The notes: generated by a model from the letters alone, not told the origin. Positions 1 through 8,513 are shown, counted from the first letter of the stretch. The stretch is 64,000 bases of DNA from JAIBJN01 sp963811635 (GCA_963811635.1 CAWESB010000016.1:87749-151748); one strand, 5' to 3'. Translations and numbers: made by a program.

Positions 1-1083
1 CGGCCGCGCTGGGCACGCGCGTTCAAGTGGGCGCCGATGACGGCGCAGACGAAGCTCGTGAAGATCCGCGTGCGCGTCGGCCGCACGGGCGCGCTCAACC
101 CGTGGGCGCAGCTCGAGCCCGTCGAGGTGGGCGGCGTCACCGTCTCACAGGCAACGCTCCACAACGAGGAGGACATCAACCGTAAGGACATCCGCGAGGG
201 CGATTCCGTCATCGTCCAGCGCGCCGGTGACGTGATCCCGCAGGTCGTCGGGCCGGTGCTGCCGCACGCGAAAGGGACGAAGCGCTTCCGCATGCCCGCC
301 AAGTGCCCGCTCTGCGGCGTGGACATCGTCAAGCCCGAGGGCGAGGTCATGCACCGCTGCCCCAACAACGACTGCCCGTCGCGCGGCCTCGAGTCGCTGA
401 ACAACTGGGTCATGGGCGCCGCCGACATCGAGGGGGTCGGAGAGCAGTTCGTCCGCCGCCTCTGGGACCTCGGCCTCCTCCGCTCGATCCCCGACCTCTA
501 CCGGCTCACGAAGGAGCAGCTGGCGGAGCTGGACGGCTATGCGGACATCTCGGCCCAGAACGCGGTCGACGCGATCGCCGCGTCGAAGGACATTTCGCTC
601 TCGCGCGTCCTCGCCGGGCTCAACATCCCCGACGTGGGCTGGGTGACGGCGCAGAACCTCGCCCGGCACTTCGGGTCGATCGACGGCCTGCTCGCCGCGC
701 GGCAGGAGGACATCGAGGAGGTCGACGGCATCGGTCCCGACCGCGCCGAGTCGATCGCGACGTGGTTCGCCGACGAGCGGAACCGCGCCCTCGTCGAGGA
801 GCTCCGGGAGCTCGGCATCCGCCTCGAGCTCGCCCCCAGCGAGCGTCCGGTCGAGGGCCCGCTGACCGGGCAGGCCTACGTGATCACGGGGACGCTCGAG
901 CGCTGGTCGCGCGACCAGGCGCGCGCGGCGCTCGTGGCCAAGGGCGCGAAGGTCACCGATTCGGTCTCGAAGAAGACGACTGCCCTCGTCGCCGGGGAGA
1001 GCCCGGGGTCGAAGCTCGAGAAGGCCCGCAAAGCCGGTGTCGAGATCCTCGACGAGGCGGCCTTCGAGAAGCTCGTCGGCTAG
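1..1083 (+). CDS. ligA: NAD-dependent DNA ligase LigA, 3' part (gene open at window start)
   Basis: Seals nicks in DNA using NAD+. The frame is open from base 1, so the N-terminal NMN-binding part and most of the adenylation domain are missing. The first residues read as the end of the adenylation domain (RWARAFKW). Next comes an OB-fold (VGRTGALNPWAQLEPV), then a four-cysteine zinc finger with Cys codons at 304, 313, 358 and 373. Helix-hairpin-helix repeats follow, then a C-terminal BRCT domain starting near base 865 (YVITGTL). This is the normal domain order of LigA. An ATG at 37 lies inside the conserved fold and is not the true start. The gene ends convergently with the YdeI-like gene, overlapping it by 4 bases. 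Confidence 0.96.
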   Translation, partial: RPRWARAFKWAPMTAQTKLVKIRVRVGRTGALNPWAQLEPVEVGGVTVSQATLHNEEDINRKDIREGDSVIVQRAGDVIPQVVGPVLPHAKGTKRFRMPAKCPLCGVDIVKPEGEVMHRCPNNDCPSRGLESLNNWVMGAADIEGVGEQFVRRLWDLGLLRSIPDLYRLTKEQLAELDGYADISAQNAVDAIAASKDISLSRVLAGLNIPDVGWVTAQNLARHFGSIDGLLAARQEDIEEVDGIGPDRAESIATWFADERNRALVEELRELGIRLELAPSERPVEGPLTGQAYVITGTLERWSRDQARAALVAKGAKVTDSVSKKTTALVAGESPGSKLEKARKAGVEILDEAAFEKLVG

Positions 1084-1535
1084 GTGCGCACCTTCCCCGC
1101 GCGCAGGCCTTCGACTGTCTTGGCCGCGCGCCGGTGCCGTGTCTCCTCGCGCTTGGCCTCGGCCACCCACTCCGCGTACTCCCGTCGGTGCGTGAAGGAG
1201 AGGGCGTCGAACGCCGCGCGGACTACCGCGTCGCCGTCGAGCGCCGCCTCCAGCTCCGCCGGCATCTCGACGGTGCGCGGCTCGTCGTCGGCCTCGATCT
1301 CGACCTTGACCGTCTCGCCGGCGGCCACGCCCGCGGCCGTACGGTTCGCCTTGTTGAGCGGGAGGAAGTAGCGGTCGCCGTAGACGGCGATGGTGCTGCG
1401 GTACGTGTGGCTGCCGATCGTCACGCGGACGGGCGGCCGCGCCTTGCCGAAGACCGCGCAGACGTCGAGCGGGACCTGGAAGAACGTCGCCGTCTTCCCC
1501 TGAACCTCGATCGTCGTGGTGAAGCGCCTGCCCAC
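1080..1535 (-). CDS. YdeI/OmpD-associated family protein with DUF1905 domain
   Basis: A 151-residue soluble protein. The N-terminal half (about residues 1-85) is a DUF1905 beta-barrel-like domain with the family pattern of a VTIGSHTYRSTIAVYGDRYF-type strand pair. The C-terminal 60 residues (FTHRREYAEWVAEAKREETR) match the bacteriocin-protection/YdeI C-terminal helix region. The reaction is unknown. I chose the GTG at 1535 because the domain begins immediately after it and because it lies 2 bases beyond the stop codon of the upstream carboxypeptidase gene, suggesting co-transcription. Longer in-frame extensions run inside the carboxypeptidase gene and are unlikely. Confidence 0.75.
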   Translation of the reverse strand: MGRRFTTTIEVQGKTATFFQVPLDVCAVFGKARPPVRVTIGSHTYRSTIAVYGDRYFLPLNKANRTAAGVAAGETVKVEIEADDEPRTVEMPAELEAALDGDAVVRAAFDALSFTHRREYAEWVAEAKREETRHRRAAKTVEGLRAGKVRT

Positions 1536-1537
1536 GC

Positions 1538-2764
1538 TCAGAGGTTCCGGGCGAGCGCCTGCGCGAAGCGGTCCTGAGCAATCCTCGCCCGCGAGTACGA
1601 GATCGGATTGCCGTTCTGGATGACCGCGAAGGCGTAGCGGGTGCCGGCGTAGCCCGAGAGGGCCGAAGCCGTGCTCGTCGTTCCCGTCTTCCCTCGGACC
1701 TTGCGGTATGCCGGCCCGCTCTCCATCCGGTCCTCGAGCGTGCCGTCGACCCCCGCGATCGCCAGGGAGGCGAAGAAGGGCTGGCGCACTGCAGGATCGC
1801 GCCACGCCGAGAGGAGCAGGACGCCGATTGCCCGGGCTGTCGCGCGGTCATAGGAGCTGAGGCCGGAGCCGTCGGCGATACGGACGCCGGCGAGCGGGAC
1901 GTTGCGCGCCTCGAGCACGCGGCGGACGACGAGGCAGCCCGCGACGGTCGTGCCCGCGCCGCGCAGCTTCCTGCCGAGGTGCTTGACGAGCATCTCCGCG
2001 TAGAAGTTGTCGCTCACCTTGTTCATGCGTCGGACGATCGCCGAGACGGGCCCCGAGCGCACGAAGGCGAGCACTGTCGACCCGCCCGGTGCCCCGCCCA
2101 CGACCGCCTTGCCGGCGACCGCGACGCCCGCCGCGATCAGCGCCTTGCGGAGCGCCCTTGCCGCTGCGAGCGCGGGGCTGTCGACCGTGTGTCCGGCGAC
2201 CTTCGCCCGGTCGACGACGAGCGCCGAGAGCGGAGGCGACTCCAGCTTGTAGTAGGACGGCTTCCACCCCGCGGCCACGCGGCGTTTGTCGAAGTAGCTC
2301 TCGTCCCCGACGATGCGGCCCGTCACCCGGCGGATGCCCGACGAGCGCAGGCTCGCGGCGAGCGCGCGCATGTCGGCGGCCGAGAGCGTCGGATCGCCGT
2401 AGCCCTTGAGCACGAGGCGTCCCTGCCACGTCGAGCCCGAGCGGGAGCCGGCGCCGAGCACCTCGGTCCGGATCCGGTACGAGACGCCCAGCCGCTCCAG
2501 CGCGGCCAGCGCCACGCCCAGCTTCTCGTTCGAGGCGGGGGCGAGCGAGCGCGAGCGGTTGATGCCGTAGACGACACGGCCGGCGGAGAGGTCGATCGCG
2601 AACGCCCCCGTCTGAGCGCGCGAGACGCCCTGCACCGTGAGCGCGCGATCGAGCCGCTGGGCGAGCGTCTGGCCGGAAGCGGGCGCGGCCCCGGTCGCGA
2701 GCGCGGCGAGCAGCGCGGCCGCGACGACCAGGGCGCGTCTTCCGATGACCCCTTGCTTCCTCAT
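1538..2764 (-). CDS. dacB: D-alanyl-D-alanine carboxypeptidase/endopeptidase, PBP4 (S13) family
   Basis: Trims or cleaves peptidoglycan peptide cross-links outside the membrane. The 408-residue product has an N-terminal signal peptide (MRKQGVIGRR, then an Ala/Leu-rich stretch to about residue 30). All three penicillin-binding motifs are present: S78-N-E-K81, S251-D-N253 and K359-T-G361. Length and motif spacing fit the S13 family with its inserted domain between the SxxK and SxN motifs. The ATG at 2764 was chosen because it gives the signal peptide; an upstream in-frame extension lacks one. The YdeI-like gene follows after 2 bases. A divergent small gene starts 82 bases upstream. Confidence 0.9.
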   Translation of the reverse strand: MRKQGVIGRRALVVAAALLAALATGAAPASGQTLAQRLDRALTVQGVSRAQTGAFAIDLSAGRVVYGINRSRSLAPASNEKLGVALAALERLGVSYRIRTEVLGAGSRSGSTWQGRLVLKGYGDPTLSAADMRALAASLRSSGIRRVTGRIVGDESYFDKRRVAAGWKPSYYKLESPPLSALVVDRAKVAGHTVDSPALAAARALRKALIAAGVAVAGKAVVGGAPGGSTVLAFVRSGPVSAIVRRMNKVSDNFYAEMLVKHLGRKLRGAGTTVAGCLVVRRVLEARNVPLAGVRIADGSGLSSYDRATARAIGVLLLSAWRDPAVRQPFFASLAIAGVDGTLEDRMESGPAYRKVRGKTGTTSTASALSGYAGTRYAFAVIQNGNPISYSRARIAQDRFAQALARNL

Positions 2765-2846
2765 GACACTAGGTCCGGGCGTCCCGCAGGATAGGCCGTT
2801 CGGCCCTTGGCTGCTGTTCGGAGGCGCAGTACGTTCAGTGCGCCGG

Positions 2847-3167
2847 ATGAGCGACGACATCACCATCCTCTTCGACCGCATCCGCCGCCTGCTCGAGCGG
2901 GACGACGCGGACGGCGAGACGGCCACGGACGACGTCGAGCATACGCTGACCGACGGCTATGCCCGGGCGCTCGGGCTCGACGGCGAGCGCCTGCGCATCG
3001 AGCAGCGGATCCGCGAGCTCGCGGGCAGCGACGAGCGCATGGGAGAGGCCAGGATCCTGAAGGCGCGCCTCGCGCTGGTCGACGAGGAGCTGGCGCAGCT
3101 TCGCGCCCTCCTGGCCGCCCTCGCCAACGCATGCGCGAGTCAGACCAGGCCGCTGCGGACGGCGTAG
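2847..3167 (+). CDS. small coiled-coil protein of unknown function
   Basis: A 106-residue charged protein starting at ATG 2847. It begins MSDDITILFDRIRRLLERDD and is almost entirely predicted helix, with heptad-like Leu/Ile spacing from about residue 40 to 95 (LDGERLRIEQRIRELAG, ILKARLALVDEELAQLRALL). It has no signal peptide, membrane segment or cysteine pair. Its 3' end overlaps the 3' end of the convergent response regulator gene by 28 bases, so the last ten codons are the least certain part. It lies divergent to the PBP4 gene. Codon bias supports coding, but I do not recognise the family. Confidence 0.6.
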   Translation: MSDDITILFDRIRRLLERDDADGETATDDVEHTLTDGYARALGLDGERLRIEQRIRELAGSDERMGEARILKARLALVDEELAQLRALLAALANACASQTRPLRTA

Positions 3168-3778
3168 ACGGCCGCCTGGATGCGGTTCTCGATCTGCAGC
3201 TTCATGAGGATGTTCGAGATGTGGTTCTTGACGGTCTTGGGGCTGATGAAGAGCTCGCGCGCGATCTCGGCGTTGTCCTTCCCGTTCGCGATCAGCCGCA
3301 GGACCTCGAGCTCGCGTTCGGAGAGCTCGGTGCGGATCGTCTTCGCCGCCGTGGTGTCGGCCGTCTGGGCGCGCAGCTGCTGCAGGACCTTGGTGGCGAT
3401 CTGCGGCGAGATCAACGACTCACCGCTCGAGGCGGCGCGGATGCCCGCGATCAGGGTGTCGATCGAGGAGTCCTTGAGCAGGTAGCCGCACGCACCGGCC
3501 ACGACGGCTTCCATGACGTCGTCGTCGTCCGCGGAGATGGTCAGCACGACGACGCGCGTCCGCGGGGCGATGCTGGTCACCTGCCGCGTCGTCTCGACGC
3601 CGGTCAGGCCGGGCATCTTCAGATCCATGACCACGACGTCGGGCGCGAGCTCGCCGACGAGGCGTAGCGCCTCGCGGCCGTTGTCCGCCTCGCCGACCAC
3701 CTGGAGGCCCTGCTCCTCGAGCAGGCTCCGGAGGCCGCTCCGGAAGAGATCGTGGTCGTCGACCAGCAGCACGCGCAA
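3140..3778 (-). CDS. two-component response regulator, NarL/FixJ (LuxR-type HTH) family
   Basis: A transcription regulator controlled by phosphorylation from a histidine kinase; no kinase is visible in the window. The 212-residue product has a receiver domain (residues 1-120) with the acidic pair D7/D8, phospho-acceptor D52 in VVVMDLKMPG, T80 and K102. The C-terminal LuxR-type helix-turn-helix is at about 148-208 (LSERELEVLRLIANG, ISPKTVKNHISNIL). The start is TTG at 3778, immediately preceded by GGAGGAG. That spacing is tighter than ideal, so an upstream CTG three codons away in the same frame cannot be excluded. There is no ATG or GTG in reach. Confidence 0.9.
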   Translation of the reverse strand: MRVLLVDDHDLFRSGLRSLLEEQGLQVVGEADNGREALRLVGELAPDVVVMDLKMPGLTGVETTRQVTSIAPRTRVVVLTISADDDDVMEAVVAGACGYLLKDSSIDTLIAGIRAASSGESLISPQIATKVLQQLRAQTADTTAAKTIRTELSERELEVLRLIANGKDNAEIARELFISPKTVKNHISNILMKLQIENRIQAAVYAVRSGLV

Positions 3779-3871
3779 CTCCTCCAGCTGCTTCCCGGAG
3801 CGCCGATCGTCCGCGACTGACGTCGCTGCCTCCCTTGCTCGCGGTGACGAGCCGACGATTCTAGCCTGGGA

Positions 3872-4903
3872 CTACCAGTAAACGGTGATCGTCAGCGTCT
3901 TCCGGCCCCAGGCGCGCGCCTGCGCGCAGGTCGGGAACCAGATGTCGATGATCTTGCCGACGATCGCCGAGCCGCGGTCGGCGGCGACGCCGTCGCCGTA
4001 GCCCGGGATGTACATCTTCGTGCCGAAGGGGAAGATGCCCGTGTCGACGGCGACCGTGCCCCAGCCGAGGGGCAACCCGCTGGCGGTGCCGACGCCGCCG
4101 CAGTAGGCGACCACGTCGACCGTCATCGGCGAGCCGCCGGGATTGCGAGGTCCCGGCGTGGGCTGCGGGGCCGGCTGCGGCGCAGGAGCGGGCTCCACCG
4201 GCGTGCTCTCGGAGGCGCGCTCCGCCTGGTCGCTGAGCCGGTCGATCTGGGCTGCGTTGAGCGCCTGGCGGCTCGCGAGCCCTGCCACGTATGCGGCCCG
4301 TTCGGCGCGGGCGGCCGCGAGCGAAGCCTGCTCGGCCTCCGCCTGGCCGAGCACCCGGTCGAGGGCGGCCTGGCGCTCGCCGAACGCCCGCAGGGAGTCG
4401 CGCAGCTCGCGGCGCGCGTCGCGGAGCTGGCGGAGGATCGAGCCGTCCTGGTCGGCCATCCGCGTCAGCCCGTCGACCGCCGAGAGCGCGTCGTCGAGCG
4501 ACTCGGCGGCAAGCAGCACGGCGATCGGGTCGACCTCCCCCTGGACGTAGAGATCGCTCAGCCGAAGCCCGAGGCGGCGCTCGGCCTCGGCGACGTCGGC
4601 GCGGGCGATCTGGAGCCGGTGCTGGGCCGCCGCGCGGTCGCGCTCGAGCGCCGCTTCGCGGGAGCGCAGGTCGGCCACCCTGGCCTCGGCGCGCGCGAGC
4701 CGCCGCTCGAGCGAGTAGAGGTCGAGCAGGGCGCTCTGCGACCGCGCGTCGATGCTGTCGTTCTCGGCGCGCAGCCGCTCGGCCTCGCTTCGCAGGGTCG
4801 CCGGGTCGTCCGCCCGGGCCGCTGTGGCGGAAAGCAGTGCGGTGAGAGCGATTGCCCCCGTGGCCGCGAACCGGATCCAGGATCTACGCGAGCCCTCGTC
4901 CAC
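3872..4903 (-). CDS. secreted coiled-coil protein with C-terminal 3D domain
   Basis: A 343-residue exported protein. It has a signal peptide (residues 1-31, ending ATAARA), a long coiled coil (about 35-225), a Pro/Ala linker (PAPAPQPAPQPTPGP, about 235-250) and a C-terminal 3D domain (about 260-343). The 3D domain has the aspartates of DTGIFPFGTKMYIPG, AADRGSAI and KIIDIWF. 3D domains are double-psi beta-barrels found in lytic-transglycosylase-like and resuscitation-promoting proteins, so a role in wall cleavage is likely but not shown. The start is GTG at 4903. Its coiled coil is clearly related to that of the divergent NlpC/P60 gene (compare DADQDGSILRQLRDARRE-type and SDQDTQILREVQRFRKE-type segments). 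Confidence 0.82.
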   Translation of the reverse strand: MDEGSRRSWIRFAATGAIALTALLSATAARADDPATLRSEAERLRAENDSIDARSQSALLDLYSLERRLARAEARVADLRSREAALERDRAAAQHRLQIARADVAEAERRLGLRLSDLYVQGEVDPIAVLLAAESLDDALSAVDGLTRMADQDGSILRQLRDARRELRDSLRAFGERQAALDRVLGQAEAEQASLAAARAERAAYVAGLASRQALNAAQIDRLSDQAERASESTPVEPAPAPQPAPQPTPGPRNPGGSPMTVDVVAYCGGVGTASGLPLGWGTVAVDTGIFPFGTKMYIPGYGDGVAADRGSAIVGKIIDIWFPTCAQARAWGRKTLTITVYW

Positions 4904-5086
4904 GAACGGAGCAGCCTACCAGGCTTGGTGTCGTGCAGTTCCGCTTGTCTCCTTGTGTTCGCGGCCCATCCACCAACCCTGTTACCATGCCCGACTTGTG
5001 CAGGCGTCGGGCCAGGCGTTTGTGCCGGCATCGTCCCCTGGCAGGGGGTAAGCATCCGACCAAACACACGACACGCCCTCGTCTTC

Positions 5087-6106
5087 ATGCTCCTCGCGCT
5101 GGCGGTGCTGCCGCTGGCGGGGCCTGCGACCCCGGCCCCCCAGATCGAGTCGAAGCAGGCGGAGGCCCGCCAGGTACTCGCCCAGATCCAGGAGCTCGAC
5201 GCGAATCTCGAGCTCGTCGTCGAGTCGTACAACACGGCCCAGGTCGAACTGAACAAGATCAAAGCCGAGCAAGCCGTCAACAAGCAGCGGCTGAAGATCG
5301 CGCGGTCCAACCTCGGCGCGGCGCAGGGCTCGCTGGAGGGGCGCCTGGTCGAGCTCTACAAGAACGGCAGCCCGGACCTCGTCGAGATCCTGCTCGGCTC
5401 GTCGAGCCTTGACGAGATCCTGGACGGGCTCGAGACCGCCAGCCGGGTCTCGGACCAGGACACGCAGATCCTCCGGGAGGTGCAGAGGTTCCGGAAGGAG
5501 ATCAAGCAGCGCGAGACCGAGCTCGAGAATGCGCGCAGTCGCCAGGAGCAGGTCGTCGCCGAGCGCGCGGCCCACAAGGCCGAGATCGAGTCCCAGATGG
5601 CCGAGCGCGAGCAGCTCCTCTCGTCCATCAAGGACCAGATCGCCGAGCTCCAGGCGGAGGAGCGCCAGCGCCAGGCGCGGCTCGAAGCTGCCGCCCGCGC
5701 CCAGATTGCGAATCCGGCCCCCCTCTCGGACGCGCCCACCGGCGCCCCGCCCTCGCAGTACGGCGGCGTCGTCGGGATCGCGATGCAGTACCTCGGCACC
5801 CCGTACGTCTACGGCGGCGAGTCGCCCTCCGGGTTCGACTGCTCGGGCTTCACGATGTACGTCTTCTCGCGCGTCGGCGTCTCGATTCCGCGCACGGTCT
5901 CGACCCAGTACGCGGTCGGCGTCCCCGTGTCGCGCTCCGAGCTGCAGGCCGGCGACCTCGTCTTCTTCAACGGCCTCGGCCACGTCGGCATCTACATCGG
6001 CGGCGGTTCTTTCATCCACTCGCCGCACACCGGCGACGTGGTCAAGATCTCGTCGATGACCGGCTGGTATGCCGACACCTACGTCGGCGCCAGGCGCATC
6101 CTCTAG
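5087..6106 (+). CDS. secreted NlpC/P60 peptidoglycan endopeptidase with N-terminal coiled coil
   Basis: A likely D,L-endopeptidase acting on wall peptides outside the cell. The 339-residue product has a hydrophobic leader (MLLALAVLPLAGPATPA) and a coiled coil at about 18-205. The NlpC/P60 domain runs from about 226 to 339, with Cys252 in FDCSGF, His299 in LGHVGIY and His311 in FIHSPH as the catalytic set. This is the RipA/PcsB-type layout, where the coiled coil restrains or recruits the enzyme. ATG 5087 is the nearest start. It leaves a leader without basic residues, so the true start could be a little upstream, although no ATG or GTG lies close by in frame. Confidence 0.88.
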   Translation: MLLALAVLPLAGPATPAPQIESKQAEARQVLAQIQELDANLELVVESYNTAQVELNKIKAEQAVNKQRLKIARSNLGAAQGSLEGRLVELYKNGSPDLVEILLGSSSLDEILDGLETASRVSDQDTQILREVQRFRKEIKQRETELENARSRQEQVVAERAAHKAEIESQMAEREQLLSSIKDQIAELQAEERQRQARLEAAARAQIANPAPLSDAPTGAPPSQYGGVVGIAMQYLGTPYVYGGESPSGFDCSGFTMYVFSRVGVSIPRTVSTQYAVGVPVSRSELQAGDLVFFNGLGHVGIYIGGGSFIHSPHTGDVVKISSMTGWYADTYVGARRIL

Positions 6107-6224
6107 GTCGGCGAGCGCGCCCCCAGGGCGTCTGTTAGCCTCCCGCACTTCGCAGAGCAGCCGCAGTTCGCGCTGACCCGGGACGGTTCCAGCGCTCGCA
6201 GCTGCCCGACGGGAAGGGGTTGCC

Positions 6225-7397
6225 GTGACAGCAACGTTGGGTCTGCGCGTCCACCGAGATCTCGGGGAGGCCGAGCTGTGGGAGCGCTCGCTCGAGCGCT
6301 CGCGGCGCCGGCGCGACGGAGAGGGAGGCCGGAGCCTCGTCTCCTCGGCGCTCGCCGACCTGGACGGCCCGCACCTCCGACCTGCCGTCTCGGCCGGGGC
6401 GATCCGAGACCTCTGCGACCCCGAGCTCTGGGACTTCTCGCAGGCATGCGCGCGCGCGAAGCGGCTCGCCGCCGAGCCGGGGATGCTTCCGCAAGCGCGG
6501 GTGGCAGGCGCGACGCTCGTCGTCGCGGCCGTGGCCGCTGCGCTTCCGGTGCCGGGCGGCGCCCACCGCACCCATCGCCAGTCGGGCGTGACGCAGGTCC
6601 ACGTCGAGCTCCTGCGGATGGGCAGCCGCGGCCTCGCGGTCAGGCAGGTGCAGAAGCGGCTCGGAATCGAGGCCGACGGGATCTTCGGCCCCGTGACTCG
6701 TGCCGCCGTGCGCTCCTTCCAGAAGCGCGAGAGTCTCCTCGTCGACGGCATCGTCGGCCCGCAGACGCGCGCAGCGCTGCGCCGCAGCGCGCACGCCGAT
6801 AGCTTCATCCGCGCCTGGTGGGTCGTTCCCGTCCAGAAGGCGCTCGGCGTCGCTGCGGACGGCCTCTACGGCCCCGTCAGCCGCGCCGCGGTCCGCGCCT
6901 TCCAGCGGAAGCACGGCCTCGAGGTGGACGGCGTGGTCGGGCCGCGCACGCTCGCCGCGCTCGGCATCCGCCGACAGGCGCAGCCGACCCAGCCCGCGCC
7001 CACGAAGACGAAGCAGCCCGCGGCGCCGAAGGCGTCGAGCCGTGGCGCGCGGGCGGCGACCGTGGCGCAGCGCTACCTCGGCATCCCGTACCGGTGGGGC
7101 GGCGAGTCGCCGTCGACCGGCTTCGACTGCTCCGGCTTCGTCATGTACGTGTTCTCACGCGTGGGGATCTCGCTCCCGCGCGTCGTCTCGGCCCAGTACC
7201 GCGTCGGCAAGCCCGTCTCACGCGGAGCCCTGCGGCCCGGGGACATCGTCTTCTTCGACGGCCTCGGCCACGACGGGATCTACATCGGGAGCGGGCGCTT
7301 CGTCCACTCGCCGCACTCGGGCGACGTCGTGAAGATCTCGAGCATCCACGACTCCTGGTACTCCTCGCGGTGGGTCGGCGCCCGGCGCGTCTTCTGA
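6225..7397 (+). CDS. membrane-anchored NlpC/P60 endopeptidase with two peptidoglycan-binding domains
   Basis: A 390-residue protein starting at GTG 6225 behind GGGAAGGGG. The order is an unusual charged N-terminal region (1-90), one membrane segment (about 92-110), and two PG_binding_1 domains (about 133-187 and 198-247, each with the DG(I/L)xGPxxRAAVRxFQ signature). A Pro/Lys linker leads into an NlpC/P60 domain (about 277-390) with Cys302, His349 and His361. The catalytic domain is close to that of the preceding gene (GESPS, DCSGF, HSPH, GDVVKISS in common). The N-terminal region carries two ELW-containing repeats before the membrane segment, which is not typical of secreted hydrolases. It probably anchors in the membrane with the enzyme outside. 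Confidence 0.88.
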   Translation: MTATLGLRVHRDLGEAELWERSLERSRRRRDGEGGRSLVSSALADLDGPHLRPAVSAGAIRDLCDPELWDFSQACARAKRLAAEPGMLPQARVAGATLVVAAVAAALPVPGGAHRTHRQSGVTQVHVELLRMGSRGLAVRQVQKRLGIEADGIFGPVTRAAVRSFQKRESLLVDGIVGPQTRAALRRSAHADSFIRAWWVVPVQKALGVAADGLYGPVSRAAVRAFQRKHGLEVDGVVGPRTLAALGIRRQAQPTQPAPTKTKQPAAPKASSRGARAATVAQRYLGIPYRWGGESPSTGFDCSGFVMYVFSRVGISLPRVVSAQYRVGKPVSRGALRPGDIVFFDGLGHDGIYIGSGRFVHSPHSGDVVKISSIHDSWYSSRWVGARRVF

Positions 7398-7461
7398 CGC
7401 GGGGAGGGTTTCCGCCGGCCAGGGAGAAAATCGCTGGTCCCGCTAGGCTTTTCTGACTCTC

Positions 7462-8298
7462 ATGCGCACAATCTGGAACGGTTCCATCAACTTCGGCCTG
7501 GTCAACATCCCGATCGGGCTGGCCGTGGCGCAACAACGGAAAGACGTGTCCTTCCGGACGTTGCACCGCGAGTGCGGCACGCCGATCAAGCAGAAGCGCT
7601 GGTGCCCCTTCCACGAGCGCGACGTCGAGGCCGACGAGCTCGTCAAGGGCTGGGAGTTCGCGAAGGGCCAGTTCGTCATGGTCGAGGAGTCGGATCTCGA
7701 AGCGGTCGCGCTGGCGCGCTCGCAGTCGATCGACATCGCGCGCTTCGTCGACCTCGACGAGGTCGACCCGATCTACTTCGACCGCGCCTACTACCTCGCG
7801 CCGGCGGACGCCCCCGCGCAGCGGCGGCCGTACGTGCTGCTCCTGCGCGCCATGCAGGAGGCGAACGTGGCCGCGATCGGGAAGTTCGTCCTCTGGGGCA
7901 AGGAGAACCTTTGCCTCATCCGCCCGCTCGGAGAGTCGCTCGCGCTCGAGACGCTCTACTACGCCGAGGACATTCGTTCGCGCGAGGAGATCGACCAGGC
8001 CGTCGACGAGACCGAGGTGAACGAGCCGGAGCTCGAGATGGCGCGCCAGCTCGTCGCCAGCCTCGTCGGCGAGTTCGAGCCCGAGGAGTTCGTGAACGAG
8101 TACCGCGGTGAGCTCAAGGCGATGCTCGAGGCGAAGCTGGCGGGCGAGGAGATCGTGGCGCCGGAGCAGCCGAAGCCGGCGCAGGTGGTCGACCTCATGG
8201 AGGCGCTCAAGGAGAGCGTCGCCCAGGCTCAGAAGCAGAAGGCCCCGGCGAAGAAGCCGGCTGCGCGCAAGAAGCGTGCGGCCTCAGGCTCGCGCTAG
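7462..8298 (+). CDS. ku: Ku protein, non-homologous end joining
   Basis: Binds broken DNA ends as a ring-shaped homodimer and recruits LigD in bacterial NHEJ. The 278-residue product starts MRTIWNGSINFGLVNIP, which is the bacterial Ku signature. It retains the beta-barrel core and bridge region and ends in a Lys/Ala-rich tail (KKPAARKKRAASGSR), which in Ku proteins contributes to DNA or ligase binding. No ligD lies in the window. The start ATG 7462 is fixed by the conserved N-terminus. It ends convergently 10 bases from the small DNA-binding-type gene. Confidence 0.95.
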   Translation: MRTIWNGSINFGLVNIPIGLAVAQQRKDVSFRTLHRECGTPIKQKRWCPFHERDVEADELVKGWEFAKGQFVMVEESDLEAVALARSQSIDIARFVDLDEVDPIYFDRAYYLAPADAPAQRRPYVLLLRAMQEANVAAIGKFVLWGKENLCLIRPLGESLALETLYYAEDIRSREEIDQAVDETEVNEPELEMARQLVASLVGEFEPEEFVNEYRGELKAMLEAKLAGEEIVAPEQPKPAQVVDLMEALKESVAQAQKQKAPAKKPAARKKRAASGSR

Positions 8299-8308
8299 GT
8301 CGTCGCGG

Positions 8309-8485
8309 TTAGGCCGCCGGGCTCGTGGAGGCGACGCCCGTCGCTTCGAGGTGAGCCTGGAACAGGGTCTTGTCGATCTTCCCCTGGTAAATCGGGATCG
8401 ATTCCTCGATGCACACCCGAATGACCATGTCCCGCTCGATCCCCAGCTCCTTCGACAGCTCCTCGGGCGTCAGGTGGTTCGCCAA
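8309..8485 (-). CDS. small putative DNA-binding protein (HTH-like)
   Basis: A 58-residue protein with a helix-turn-helix-like segment (LTPEELSKELGIERDMVIRVC) followed by a beta/helix stretch (IPIYQGKIDKTLFQAHL). This resembles excisionase/MerR-type small DNA-binding proteins, but the family is not recognised with certainty. The start is TTG at 8485, because a strong AAAGGAGG lies 8 bases upstream; longer readings to 8536 would run through a terminator hairpin. The leader upstream holds a promoter-like pair, a hairpin and an intrinsic terminator, so expression may be attenuated. Confidence 0.65.
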   Translation of the reverse strand: MANHLTPEELSKELGIERDMVIRVCIEESIPIYQGKIDKTLFQAHLEATGVASTSPAA

Positions 8486-8513
8486 CGTCGTCGCCTCCTT
8501 TGCATCAGCGCGC

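Noticed and set aside
4904..6224. A possible c-di-AMP (ydaO-type) riboswitch before the NlpC/P60 genes
   Set aside because: Such riboswitches often precede wall hydrolase genes in actinobacteria. The intergenic stretches 4904-5086 and 6107-6224 do not show the conserved elements I know, so I do not call one.
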